Shown here: one piece after another, positions 34,060 to 42,711 of the stretch | How the letters are laid out: every line of letters begins with the position of its first letter | Position numbering within the stretch: position 1 is the stretch's first letter | Source: Planctomycetota bacterium | GTDB taxonomy: Bacteria; Planctomycetota; Phycisphaerae; Phycisphaerales; Zrk34 | DNA length: 64,000 nucleotides | NCBI GenBank assembly: GCA_016125255.1 | Contig: WGMD01000002.1 | Location: 310,001 to 374,000 of the forward strand | Reading direction: 5' to 3' | The notes under the pieces: model-generated | The model's input: only the letters and a program-made list of their open reading frames with translations | The model's database searches: none | Told to the model about the DNA's origin: nothing | Position numbers and translations under genes: made by a program

Positions 34060-34263
34060 ATGAAGCGCATCACCAACTTCGTCGGGCGGCTCTATCGCGA
34101 TGAGCGCGGGGCTGAGGGTTTGGAAAAGCTCTTGATCATCGCGGCGATCGTGCTGCCGCTCCTGGCCCTTTTGATCTTCGCCCGGGACTGGATCTCGGAA
34201 TGGGTCGGCACCGAAGCCAACGACGTCAAGAGCAGCGCCGACAACATGCAGGACTCGTTCTGA
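34060..34263 (+). CDS. flp: Flp-type pilin
   Basis: The 67-aa protein starts at the ATG at 34060 with AAGGAG 6 nt upstream. It has a leader ending DERGAEG, then LEKLLIIAAIVLPLLALLIFA and a soluble tail of about 25 residues. Size, leader and Glu after the cleavage site suit a Tad Flp pilin. It is followed by the prepilin peptidase. Confidence 0.8.
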   Translation: MKRITNFVGRLYRDERGAEGLEKLLIIAAIVLPLLALLIFARDWISEWVGTEANDVKSSADNMQDSF

Positions 34264-34296
34264 TCACGCCAAGCGCAGTCTCGCCGAGCCGACGTC

Positions 34297-34857
34297 ATGG
34301 GTGAACTGGTCGCGATGGGGCTCTTGTGCGCAGTGGTCCTGCCCGCAGCGGTCATCGACATTCGCACACAACTGACCCCCAACTACCTCACTCTGCCGGC
34401 GATCCTGGCGGGGCTGATCTGGGCCACCGTCTTTGGCGCGATCCAAGGCGGTGGCCCCGGTGCTTTAACCGGCTTGGGCGCGTCCCTGGCCGGTCTGGGC
34501 GCCGGGCTGATCCCTTTCGCCCTGATCTACGCCTGCGGGGGCATGGGCGGCGGGGATGTGAAACTGATGGCCGCGGTCGGCGCGATCACCGCCAGTTGGC
34601 AGGTCATCGTCTCGACCACGTTCTACGCCTTCCTCTTCGGCGCGCTCATGGCGATCTTCGTCATGATCCGCCGGGGACTCATCAAGCGCACGCTGAGCCG
34701 AATCTTCGGAGCCGCCCTGATGACCGCCGCCAAGGTCAAACCGCAACTGCCCGATGACAGCCCGCGGATTCCCTTCGCCGTGGCGATCGCGCTGGGGTCG
34801 ATACTGGCGGCCTCGGAGATTCTGCTCAACGTGCATACGCCTTGGCGCGGGCTCTGA
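34297..34857 (+). CDS. cpaA: Prepilin peptidase, A24 family (CpaA/TadV-type)
   Basis: This 186-aa membrane aspartyl protease cuts Flp and pseudopilin leaders. The first catalytic Asp is Asp21 in VIDIRTQLTPNYLTLP; the second is in GGGDVKLMAAVGA (Asp 87). It has about five membrane helices and no N-terminal methylase part, as usual for TadV. It could also process the module prepilins in the window, but that is inference. Confidence 0.92.
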   Translation: MGELVAMGLLCAVVLPAAVIDIRTQLTPNYLTLPAILAGLIWATVFGAIQGGGPGALTGLGASLAGLGAGLIPFALIYACGGMGGGDVKLMAAVGAITASWQVIVSTTFYAFLFGALMAIFVMIRRGLIKRTLSRIFGAALMTAAKVKPQLPDDSPRIPFAVAIALGSILAASEILLNVHTPWRGL

Positions 34858-34914
34858 TCTGCGGGCAGCGTCGGGCGGCGTCGGATTTCTCGGGGCCGGC
34901 AAGAGGGCAACGAC

Positions 34915-35766
34915 ATGACACCCACCACGTCCGACTTCTGGCAGCAGGTTTTTTCGAGCCCGCTGTTCATCACCTGTGGCCTCGTGGCATCGCTGCTGTT
35001 GATCGCGGCGCTTTTGCTGGTCCGTGCGATGGTGCGGATGCGGCGGGTGCGCGTTTCGATCACGAGCGTCGCCTCCGACGCCGGGGGCACCGCCACGATC
35101 GAATTCGCGCTGGTGCTGCCGATTCTGCTGTTCGTCGTGCTCACGCTGGCGCAGACGACGCTGCTCATGGGCGGCGTCGTGTTCGTCAACTACGCCGCGT
35201 TCGCCGCGGCCCGCTCGGCGATCGTGCAGATTCCCTACGACTACCCCGGCGAACCGGCGAACTTCTACACCAATTCACCGTCAAGCCCCAAGTATCAGGC
35301 GATTCACCGCTCCGCGGCCGTGGCGCTGATGCCCGTCGCCAGCGGCGCGCCCAGCTACGTCGATTCCACCACGCTCGACACCGCCGGTTTCGTCGATGGG
35401 CTCAATCAGTTCTACGGCGCCTATGGGCAGAACCCGCCGAACTGGATCGCCAATCTCGCCGCGGACCGTCTCGCCTACGCCGACGGAGCCACGGAGATCA
35501 CGCTCTCGCGGCCGTATCTGGTGGACGATCAGACGGTCGACTATGAAGAGATCGACGGGATGAAGGTCGACGCCAAGGACCCGATCCGCGTGCGCGTCGA
35601 TCATCGCCTGAACCTTTCGATTCCGTGGGCGAACCGTGTGTATCGCGACGGCGAGCAGTCCGACGGGATCGCCCAGTACAAACTCATCAGCGCCACCGCC
35701 ACGCTGACCAACGAAGGTATTCTCGACAAGATGCCGCCGCAGCCGAGCGTGCCGCGCGTGCCCTGA
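34915..35766 (+). CDS. TadE-like pseudopilin with two membrane helices
   Basis: The 283-aa protein has an extra N-terminal helix (LFITCGLVASLLLIAALLLV) and then a TadE-like segment GGTATIEFALVLPILLFVVL with the conserved Glu, plus NYAAFAAARSAIVQIPYDYP. The rest is a soluble beta-rich domain. TadE/F proteins are minor pseudopilins of the Tad pilus. The extra helix before the pseudopilin segment is unusual. Confidence 0.82.
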   Translation: MTPTTSDFWQQVFSSPLFITCGLVASLLLIAALLLVRAMVRMRRVRVSITSVASDAGGTATIEFALVLPILLFVVLTLAQTTLLMGGVVFVNYAAFAAARSAIVQIPYDYPGEPANFYTNSPSSPKYQAIHRSAAVALMPVASGAPSYVDSTTLDTAGFVDGLNQFYGAYGQNPPNWIANLAADRLAYADGATEITLSRPYLVDDQTVDYEEIDGMKVDAKDPIRVRVDHRLNLSIPWANRVYRDGEQSDGIAQYKLISATATLTNEGILDKMPPQPSVPRVP

Positions 35767-35787
35767 TGAAAGTATTGACGAGCAAGC

Positions 35788-38457
35788 ATGAATCCTGAAA
35801 CGATCAACGCGATGACGCCGGCCCTGCAAGTGGGCGACAAGCTGGTTCACTTCCAGGTGCAGGAGCAGCTCGCCAGCGGCGGGATGGGCATTGTCTGGCG
35901 CGGGTACGACCCGCTGCTCAACCGGCATGTGGCCATCAAGCAGATCGCCTCGGCGGACATGATCGATGAGATCTACCGTCAGCGTTTCCGCACGGAATCG
36001 GAACTGCACAAGCGCGTTTCGACGGCTCACAAGAACCTCGTGGACATCATCGACTGCGTGGACGATCCGCGCGGGCTTTTCATCGTGATGGAGTTCGTCG
36101 AGGGGATGAGTCTGGAGCGGGGGCTTTCGCATGTGAACGGCCCGCTGGAGGTGCTCAGTGCGCTGAAGGTGGTGCGGGATGTGGCGCAGGGGTTGGCGGC
36201 GATTCACGAAGCGGGGATCGTGCACCGGGATCTGAAGCCGGGCAATGTGCTGTTGCCGATGGGCGACGGGCCGGCGAAGGTGTGCGACTTCGGGCTGGCG
36301 ACGCTGCTGGCGGAGCAGGACACGATGACGATGGGGACGGCCCAGTACATGGCGCCGGAACTGTTCGGGGACGAGACGGTGGACGGGCGAGCGGATATTT
36401 ATGCGCTGGGGATGATGGCATACGAGATGCTGGCGGGTCGGCCGGCGTTCGATCAGGCGTTCAAGGCGATCAAGCGCGATCAGCGCAATCAGGCGATGCG
36501 TTGGATGAAGTGGCACACGAATCCGCGCGTGACCGCCCCGCCGCTGCATTCGCTCAATCCGAGGGTGCCGGAGATTTTGTCGGACCTGGTGGCGCGCATG
36601 ATGGCCAAGGATCCGGGACAGCGGATCGCCTCGGCGCCGCAGTTACTTGAGGCGATCGGGCGTCATTTCACCAAGAGCGCGGCGGTGGCGCAGGCACAGC
36701 GCGGCCCGGCGGGTGCGGCTGCGGTCATGCCCCCCGGTCAGGCCGCGGCCACGGCGACGCCCACCGCGCCGCTACCCAAAAAGAGCAAGCTCCCGCTCAT
36801 CCTCGACATCATCATCGGCGTGCAGCTCGCGGGCTTCGGCGGATACCTGTTCTACGTGAATCACAAAAAGACGCAGCAGGTCGACAAGCAGCTTGCCGCC
36901 GCCAACGGGCAGTTCGACGATGCGCGCAAGCTCTTCGATCAGGCCCGCAACTCGACCGATCCGCCCGAGGATCGCGCGTCCGTGTACGCACAGGCACAAA
37001 ACGCCTTCACGACCCTCGCGCAGGAATGGGGCGACAGCCCGAAGCTGGGGCTCGGATCGATGGCCTACGCCCTGCTCTGCTCGGCCCGCAGCGATATGTT
37101 CGAGGCGGATCGGCAGATGGTCGATGGCAACTTCGCGGCGGCGGCGGACGTGTACGCGAAGATTCGCAAGTCATTGGCGAAGGCGGACGCGTTGAATCTG
37201 CCGCCCAATGCCACGACACTCATCGGCGAACTGGACGACACCAAGCGCGAAGTCGCCAGCCGGGCCGACTTCGTCGATCACGCCAACGAAATCGCCACGG
37301 CGATCAAGGGCGGCGACTTCGACAAGGCGCGGCGGATGTACCGGGATGTGCGCGACGTCGTGCGGCGGGTCGATCAGGTGCTCCGCGCCAATGAGAAAGC
37401 CAAGCTTCAGGAACTGGGCGACACGATCGCCGGTCAGGAACAGCAGGCGGAGATCGACGCCGTCGATCAGCGGGCCGCGTCGCTTCAGGGCGAGGGCAAA
37501 CTCGCCGAGGCGGCGGAGGAGCTTCGCAAGGCGCAGGAGTATTACGGTCATCAGCAGAAGTTCGCGGATCGGCTCTCGGTGCTGACGCGGGACATGAGTT
37601 TCAACAAGGCCCTGAGCGATGCGCAGGCGGCGGAGGCGCGCGGCGATACGGCGGCGGCGGTGACGGCGTACGTGGCGGCCAACGACATCAAGCCGACCGA
37701 TACGCTTTCGACGAAGATCAGCACGCTGCGCAGCGCCATCGCGCTGGCGGACGGTCAGAAGCTTCAGGCGGACGGAAACATCGCCGCGGCGGTGACCAAG
37801 TACAACGAAGCGCTGGGCTTTGATGCGAGCAACGCGCGGGCGAAGGAACTGCTCGCGCAGATCGGCATGGCCAACGACAAGAGCTCGGCGGTGAAAGCCG
37901 GGGACACCGCGGCCCGGGCGGGCGATTACGAGCAGGCGATCAACCAGTACAAGCGGGCGCTGGACCTGGCGCCGGACCCGGACACGCAGGGCAAGCTCAA
38001 CGCCGCGATCGTCCGCCTGCACGTCAAGAAAGCGCAGGCGGCGTTCAGCGCGCTGGACCTGGATGCGGCGAATTCGGAACTGGCGGCGGCGACGAAACTC
38101 GCGCCCGATGACGCCGAGGCGGGGGGCCTGCTCAAGAAGATCGACGATCTTCAGAAGCTCCAGTCGCTCATCGCCGAGGGCGATGCGCTCCGCGCCAACA
38201 GCCAGTACACCCCGGCCAAGAACAAGTTCGAAGCCGCCATCAAGCACGCCAAGGCCGTCGGACTCAACCCCAAGCCGGCCGAGGAGCGCAAGTTCAACAC
38301 CGAGTTCGACCATCTGGTCGCACAGGCGAAGGCGGCGATGGATGTGAGCCAGTGGGGTCTGGCGCGCGGGCTGTTGAAGACGGCCCAGAAGATGCGCGAC
38401 ACCGAGCAGATTCAGAAGATGCTTGTCGAGGTCAACGACCATGAACCGGAAAAATAA
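35788..38457 (+). CDS. Membrane Ser/Thr protein kinase with helical repeat extension
   Basis: The 889-aa protein has a complete PknB-like kinase (about 15-290): glycine loop LASGGMGIVWRG, Lys51 in HVAIKQI, HRDLKPGNVLL, DFGLATL, GTAQYMAPE. A single membrane helix (LILDIIIGVQLAGFGGYLFY, about 335-355) follows, then about 530 residues of TPR-like helical repeats rich in Ala (AVTKYNEALGFDAS, YEQAINQYKRALDLAP) outside. It sits in the Tad locus between TadE- and TadG-like genes, and its likely readers are the FHA proteins encoded at 42712 and 46871. Confidence 0.93.
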   Translation: MNPETINAMTPALQVGDKLVHFQVQEQLASGGMGIVWRGYDPLLNRHVAIKQIASADMIDEIYRQRFRTESELHKRVSTAHKNLVDIIDCVDDPRGLFIVMEFVEGMSLERGLSHVNGPLEVLSALKVVRDVAQGLAAIHEAGIVHRDLKPGNVLLPMGDGPAKVCDFGLATLLAEQDTMTMGTAQYMAPELFGDETVDGRADIYALGMMAYEMLAGRPAFDQAFKAIKRDQRNQAMRWMKWHTNPRVTAPPLHSLNPRVPEILSDLVARMMAKDPGQRIASAPQLLEAIGRHFTKSAAVAQAQRGPAGAAAVMPPGQAAATATPTAPLPKKSKLPLILDIIIGVQLAGFGGYLFYVNHKKTQQVDKQLAAANGQFDDARKLFDQARNSTDPPEDRASVYAQAQNAFTTLAQEWGDSPKLGLGSMAYALLCSARSDMFEADRQMVDGNFAAAADVYAKIRKSLAKADALNLPPNATTLIGELDDTKREVASRADFVDHANEIATAIKGGDFDKARRMYRDVRDVVRRVDQVLRANEKAKLQELGDTIAGQEQQAEIDAVDQRAASLQGEGKLAEAAEELRKAQEYYGHQQKFADRLSVLTRDMSFNKALSDAQAAEARGDTAAAVTAYVAANDIKPTDTLSTKISTLRSAIALADGQKLQADGNIAAAVTKYNEALGFDASNARAKELLAQIGMANDKSSAVKAGDTAARAGDYEQAINQYKRALDLAPDPDTQGKLNAAIVRLHVKKAQAAFSALDLDAANSELAAATKLAPDDAEAGGLLKKIDDLQKLQSLIAEGDALRANSQYTPAKNKFEAAIKHAKAVGLNPKPAEERKFNTEFDHLVAQAKAAMDVSQWGLARGLLKTAQKMRDTEQIQKMLVEVNDHEPEK

Positions 38458-40363
38458 CCGCATCACGTTCGACACGATTCGCGCCCGCGGCGTGATCATG
38501 GTCATCACCATGCTCGCCGTGCTCCTTCTGGCGGGGCTGGTGCTCTGGGTGCTCAACCTCGGGCAGCAGGTCAATCATCGCGTCGACGAGCAGCATGTGG
38601 CGGATTCGACCGTGCGCGCCGGCGCCGGGTGGATCGCCCGTTCGCTCAACACGGTCGCCGCCAACAACGCCGACATGGCCCGCTACATCGGGCTCATCAA
38701 TGTCATGGACGCCATGCCGCAGTCCGCCGACTTCACCTACCGCGAGTCCGAGTCGATGCGTCAGGCGCTGGAGCGGCAGCTTTCGCGCGGCATTCACACT
38801 CAGCCGTCGCAGCTCGATCAGATCGTCACCGACAACTTCAGCCGCATGCTCGACGAGCTGACCGGTCAGGTCGCCGACGTCAAATCGGTCGACGACTTTT
38901 TCAAGAGCGTCGACGTGAAGCAGATGACCGACTACGGGCGCAACGGGAGCATCTGGCAGGCGCTTTACGCGCTGGATGAATTGAACCAGGGCATCATGGA
39001 CAACCTGGGCACGATGGCGCAGGTCAGCGCCCTGGCCGGCGGACGGGCCGATCAGACGGTCGGCGACGCGGCGGCGTTCATGCTCCCGCTGGCGCCGACG
39101 CTGCCGCATCAGCGCGGCTCGTTCAACGACTTCGAGCAGCCGGTGCTCGACGGCCGCCTGCCCCCGCAGACCGATGACCCCGTCATCAATCGCGGTCCGT
39201 GGGACGCGGTCTACGGATGGCGCGACTTGCAGTCCGAAACGTCGGGCGGAACCTTCGTGCCCGGCTCCAAACAGGTCGCCGGCGGAGGCAACCCCGGCAA
39301 TCCCCTCTCGCGCGGACCGGGCGGCGGCGGCGGTGGACACTGGGTCGGCCAGACCACGACCGTGACGAGCTACTCCACCTTCGGCCCGCAGTCGTGGATG
39401 CTCCGTCGACTCGGCGACTACAACTACGATCACCTGTTCCATACGCGCTATTCCTTCTACGCCCACGGGATCACGAAGACCAAGAGCGACTACCTCTGGC
39501 CCCGTGGTGCGGTCCGCAAAGTGATCGACCCCGATTGGCGCAACACACTCGCCGAAGCCGAGTCCATCGCGCAGGCCGGCACGCCGGAGATTCACGAGAC
39601 GGCCTACTTCTGCTTCGAGATCAAGAGCAAGTATCCGCGCGACGATGCGCGCTTCCTGACGCCCGGCACGTGGGCGCTGGAGCTTGAGGAAAACGACGGG
39701 ATCAATCCGCACATCGCGATCCGCCGCGGATGGGTCCCCCTCCGTGACGACAAGAAGATCAGCCCCGATGTCTGGCGCTATGAATGGGAATACAGCGTTT
39801 TTTATGACAACGAGATCGGCATCACGCAGCAGATGCAGACGGTGACGAACCCGGACGGCACGACGACGCAGGCGCCGCTGCCCCAGCCGGTGTACCGCAT
39901 CGATCACTTCATCTTCGGCGGCGTGAACGTCGGCAATGACGCCAACATCGACAGCCCCTACGGCGGGTTCGACCCCGGCGCCGCCGACGCTCCGTCGCCG
40001 ACGGACCTCGATCACGGCACGGTCCCGCAGAACGATCTGGATGCGCGCTGGCATTACTTAAGCTACCTCGGCGTGGCGCGGCGGACGGATCGCCCGCAGG
40101 CGTGGGAGAGCCGCTTCCGTGGCGGGCGGCCGTACCCGAACATGGTGGCGATCGCGCAGGCGAAGGTGTTCAACAATCACTCGTGGGACCTGTGGACGCA
40201 GATGTGGCGCGCGGAGATGGAGCCGGTCAGTAACTATGACGGTTGGGTCGAAGCCATCACCAGCGGCTCGTCGAACGCCAATGTGCCGACCAACGAAATC
40301 GACGACCTGGCCCAGTATCTGGGCGCCGCTTCGGGGCTCGCGCAGATCACGCTCGGACATTAG
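38441..40363 (+). CDS. TadG-like pilus assembly protein
   Basis: The 640-aa protein starts at the ATG at 38441 (MNRKNNR), overlapping the kinase stop by 17 nt, with GAGG upstream. It has an N-terminal anchor ARGVIMVITMLAVLLLAGLVL and then DSTVRAGAGWIARSLNTVAANNADMARYIG, typical of the TadG/'Flp pilus-assembly' proteins. The long soluble part is rich in Asp, Gly and Tyr with no catalytic motif. A dispersed repeat follows its stop. Confidence 0.75.
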   Translation: MNRKNNRITFDTIRARGVIMVITMLAVLLLAGLVLWVLNLGQQVNHRVDEQHVADSTVRAGAGWIARSLNTVAANNADMARYIGLINVMDAMPQSADFTYRESESMRQALERQLSRGIHTQPSQLDQIVTDNFSRMLDELTGQVADVKSVDDFFKSVDVKQMTDYGRNGSIWQALYALDELNQGIMDNLGTMAQVSALAGGRADQTVGDAAAFMLPLAPTLPHQRGSFNDFEQPVLDGRLPPQTDDPVINRGPWDAVYGWRDLQSETSGGTFVPGSKQVAGGGNPGNPLSRGPGGGGGGHWVGQTTTVTSYSTFGPQSWMLRRLGDYNYDHLFHTRYSFYAHGITKTKSDYLWPRGAVRKVIDPDWRNTLAEAESIAQAGTPEIHETAYFCFEIKSKYPRDDARFLTPGTWALELEENDGINPHIAIRRGWVPLRDDKKISPDVWRYEWEYSVFYDNEIGITQQMQTVTNPDGTTTQAPLPQPVYRIDHFIFGGVNVGNDANIDSPYGGFDPGAADAPSPTDLDHGTVPQNDLDARWHYLSYLGVARRTDRPQAWESRFRGGRPYPNMVAIAQAKVFNNHSWDLWTQMWRAEMEPVSNYDGWVEAITSGSSNANVPTNEIDDLAQYLGAASGLAQITLGH

Positions 40364-40374
40364 AGGGCAAAGCA

Positions 40375-40517
40375 ATGACCAATGACCAGGCACCAATGAC
40401 CAAGGTAATGATCAAAGATTCGAATGTTCGATGCGCCGGGGCGCAGCGCGGGCGCTCGACCGCGTCCTTTGTGCATTCGACATTTCCTTGGTCATTGGGA
40501 TTTGGTCATTGGTCATT
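40375..40517. repeat. Inverted repeat of the ATGACCAATGACC type, at the start of a TadE gene
   Basis: ATGACCAATGACC at 40375-40387 pairs with GGTCATTGGTCATT at 40504-40517, with inner blocks CCAATGACCAAGG and CCTTGGTCATTGG. The same family is at 23847-23957. The centre (about 40415-40480) is unrelated to the other copy. Confidence 0.88.
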
Positions 40518-41319
40518 CTCTTCCGCCGCGGGACGACGCCGCGCCTCGGGCGCGGTGATGAGCGAGTTCGTGCTGATTATTCCGCTGATCGTGGTGATTT
40601 TGGCGCTGCTGTTTTACTTTGGTCATCTGGAAGTGCGGGCGATGCATACGTCGGAGATGGCGCGGTATGACGTGTGGCGGTCGGTCGCCGGCGCGCCGGG
40701 GCCGCACCAGGACGACGATAATGGCAACACGCTGCTCAATCAGGCGTTCATGGGCAATCGCGCTTCGACAATCAACGACGACGGCGACGATTACGACAAC
40801 TATTTCCCGGACGATCCGTATCAGGAGATGATCGCCGACGCGCGCGCGGTGTCGAGCGGGGCGGGCGACGTCATGGATGCATTTCTGTATCGGCCCGGCG
40901 GAAATCACCGTAACGCGCGCGGACGGCGGGAGACGTTCCATGTGCTCCATCAGGACACCAACGATATGTGGAAGCGCATCACCTCGATCGCGCACCGTCC
41001 GATCGACAACCCCGAGATGACGCCGCTGACCCGACGTCAGACCCGCATCGGCAACGACTGGTCGTACACGAACGACTGGCGCGCCGCGGCGGACCGGTGG
41101 GAGGATACATGGGGCGGGAATCCCAATCACCTCCGCGCAGTGCGCGATGTGTACTTCGCCGACTTCGACGCCATGCTCGACGGGATCGACGGCTCGCATG
41201 ACCCGGAATATTCGGATCAGGGCGGCGGGCCGGAGGTGCCGGCGGGCGATCGGCTGGCGGGTCAGATGCGCGGGCTGTACCTGTTTCGGCCGGGCTATGC
41301 GGGGCCGACGGTTCCGTGA
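40375..41319 (+). CDS. TadE-like pseudopilin whose N-terminus is encoded by a dispersed repeat
   Basis: The 314-aa frame starts at the ATG at 40375, which is the first ATG of the ATGACCAATGACC repeat, and about 48 residues are encoded by the repeat (HSTFPWSLGFGHWSF). Then comes a normal TadE-like start RRASGAVMSEFVLIIPLIVV, with the conserved Glu and membrane helix. The ATG at 40558 (MSEF) is the alternative and would give 253 aa without any repeat part. The soluble part contains TRRQTRIGNDWSY and ends near PGYAGPTVP. The next gene overlaps by GTGA. Confidence 0.78.
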   Translation: MTNDQAPMTKVMIKDSNVRCAGAQRGRSTASFVHSTFPWSLGFGHWSFSSAAGRRRASGAVMSEFVLIIPLIVVILALLFYFGHLEVRAMHTSEMARYDVWRSVAGAPGPHQDDDNGNTLLNQAFMGNRASTINDDGDDYDNYFPDDPYQEMIADARAVSSGAGDVMDAFLYRPGGNHRNARGRRETFHVLHQDTNDMWKRITSIAHRPIDNPEMTPLTRRQTRIGNDWSYTNDWRAAADRWEDTWGGNPNHLRAVRDVYFADFDAMLDGIDGSHDPEYSDQGGGPEVPAGDRLAGQMRGLYLFRPGYAGPTVP

Positions 41320-41915
41320 GCAGAACGCAGACGTGGATGTTGCTGGGGGCGCTGGTCGTGGTGATCGTGGCGCGGATGGCGCTGCTCAAGATCAACCCGG
41401 CGACGACGCCCGATGCGACATCGCCCCAACCGATTTCGACGACGCCGACTGCCCCCGCTGCGCCTTCGCCGCCATCGTTGACGCCTGCTGAGCCCGACAC
41501 GCCGGCGAACCCGGACACGCCGGTGCTGCCGCTTGATGCAAAGCAGGTGGACGCGCTTTTGTCACCGGGAGGCGGGGCGCCGCTCAAGGGCGAGCCGGCC
41601 GACCTGACGCCGCCGCCGGGGGCGCATCGCGTGCTGGGCTATGAGAGGACCGAAGACGGGGCGGTCGAGCAGATGGCGGTGTATGTCGTGGAGGATTCGA
41701 CGCTCGAAGTGATCCGCGACTATTACGAGCACGCCGCCGCGGAAGCGGGGTACACGCACCGCCCGCGCCCCGATGAAGAGGGCCTCGGCGAGTTGTGGGT
41801 CAAAGAGGCGAACGTGCTGCTGATTCGGCCCCGCCGCGTGGGCGATCAGCTTCGCGTGAGTCTGATCCTGCGGTACACTATCACGCCTAGACCGAGTCGC
41901 GCTCCGACCAACTGA
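41316..41915 (+). CDS. Hypothetical membrane-anchored protein of the Tad locus
   Basis: The 199-aa protein starts at a GTG (41316) overlapping the upstream stop as GTGA. It has an N-terminal helix (WMLLGALVVVIVARMALL), a Pro/Thr-rich linker (about 30-75), and a folded domain with HRVLGYERTEDGAVEQMAVY, VIRDYYEHAAAEAGYTHRP and LWVKEANVLLIRPRR. Nothing identifies its function; it is probably a pilus assembly accessory. Confidence 0.7.
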   Translation: MSRTQTWMLLGALVVVIVARMALLKINPATTPDATSPQPISTTPTAPAAPSPPSLTPAEPDTPANPDTPVLPLDAKQVDALLSPGGGAPLKGEPADLTPPPGAHRVLGYERTEDGAVEQMAVYVVEDSTLEVIRDYYEHAAAEAGYTHRPRPDEEGLGELWVKEANVLLIRPRRVGDQLRVSLILRYTITPRPSRAPTN

Positions 41916-41928
41916 AAGTATCTGGCCT

Positions 41929-42702
41929 ATGAATGCTCCCAACGCCCCCGTCCGCCCCGCCCCGCAAGGCGCGAGCGTCACGCTCATCATCGTCGCCGCC
42001 TCGCTCGGACTCGTCACCGTCTTCATGACACTCTTCTACGTCCGAGCCGTCCGAAAGGACATCGAAGGCAGCGCGATGGTCGTCTATCGCGTCAACAAGG
42101 CGCTGGAGCCCGGGCAGGAGCTCAACGTCAACAAAGACCTCGAACCCATCATCGTCTCCAGCAAATTCAAGGACGGCCTGGAGGCGATGAGCATCAAGTT
42201 CGGCGACAAGGGCGCCCTGCCCGTCGAGTATCACAACCAGCCCGTCACGCGCCACGTCAATCAGGGCGAATACCTTTCGCCGAGCTTCTTCACCGGCGGC
42301 GGAACCGGCGTCGCCAACAAAATCTCCCCCGGCAAGCGCGGCACCGTTCTGGCCGTCAACTCCCGCAACGCGCCCGGCCTCCTTCAACCGGGCATGTACA
42401 TCGACATCAGCGGCTCCTTCCAACGACCCACCGACAAAGTCCCCGTCGCCATCCGCATCATGTGCCGCGTCAAGGTCGTCGCCGTCGGAGCCAACACCGA
42501 CGAAACCGGCTCCGCCAAACGCATGAGTTACAACTCCATCACCGTCGAAACCGAACCCGAAGAGGATCTGGCCCTGCTCACCATCGCGAAATTCGTCGGC
42601 AAGGACGGCTTCGATATCTCCATCCGAAACCCCGGCGACACCGATGCCCCCTTCGTCGGCGTCAACAAGGACATCCTCAAAATCGTCGGCCTGGAGCGAT
42701 GA
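41929..42702 (+). CDS. cpaB: Flp pilus assembly protein CpaB (SAF domain)
   Basis: The 257-aa protein has an N-terminal helix (VTLIIVAASLGLVTVFMTLF), then a SAF-like region (ALEPGQELNVNKDL, PVTRHVNQGEYLS) and RGTVLAVNSRNAPGLLQPGMYIDI, the pattern of CpaB/RcpC, which acts at the outer side of the Tad machine. Usually a secretin (CpaC/RcpA) follows; here an ATPase follows and no secretin is seen anywhere in the window. Confidence 0.88.
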   Translation: MNAPNAPVRPAPQGASVTLIIVAASLGLVTVFMTLFYVRAVRKDIEGSAMVVYRVNKALEPGQELNVNKDLEPIIVSSKFKDGLEAMSIKFGDKGALPVEYHNQPVTRHVNQGEYLSPSFFTGGGTGVANKISPGKRGTVLAVNSRNAPGLLQPGMYIDISGSFQRPTDKVPVAIRIMCRVKVVAVGANTDETGSAKRMSYNSITVETEPEEDLALLTIAKFVGKDGFDISIRNPGDTDAPFVGVNKDILKIVGLER

Positions 42703-42711
42703 ACTAAACGC

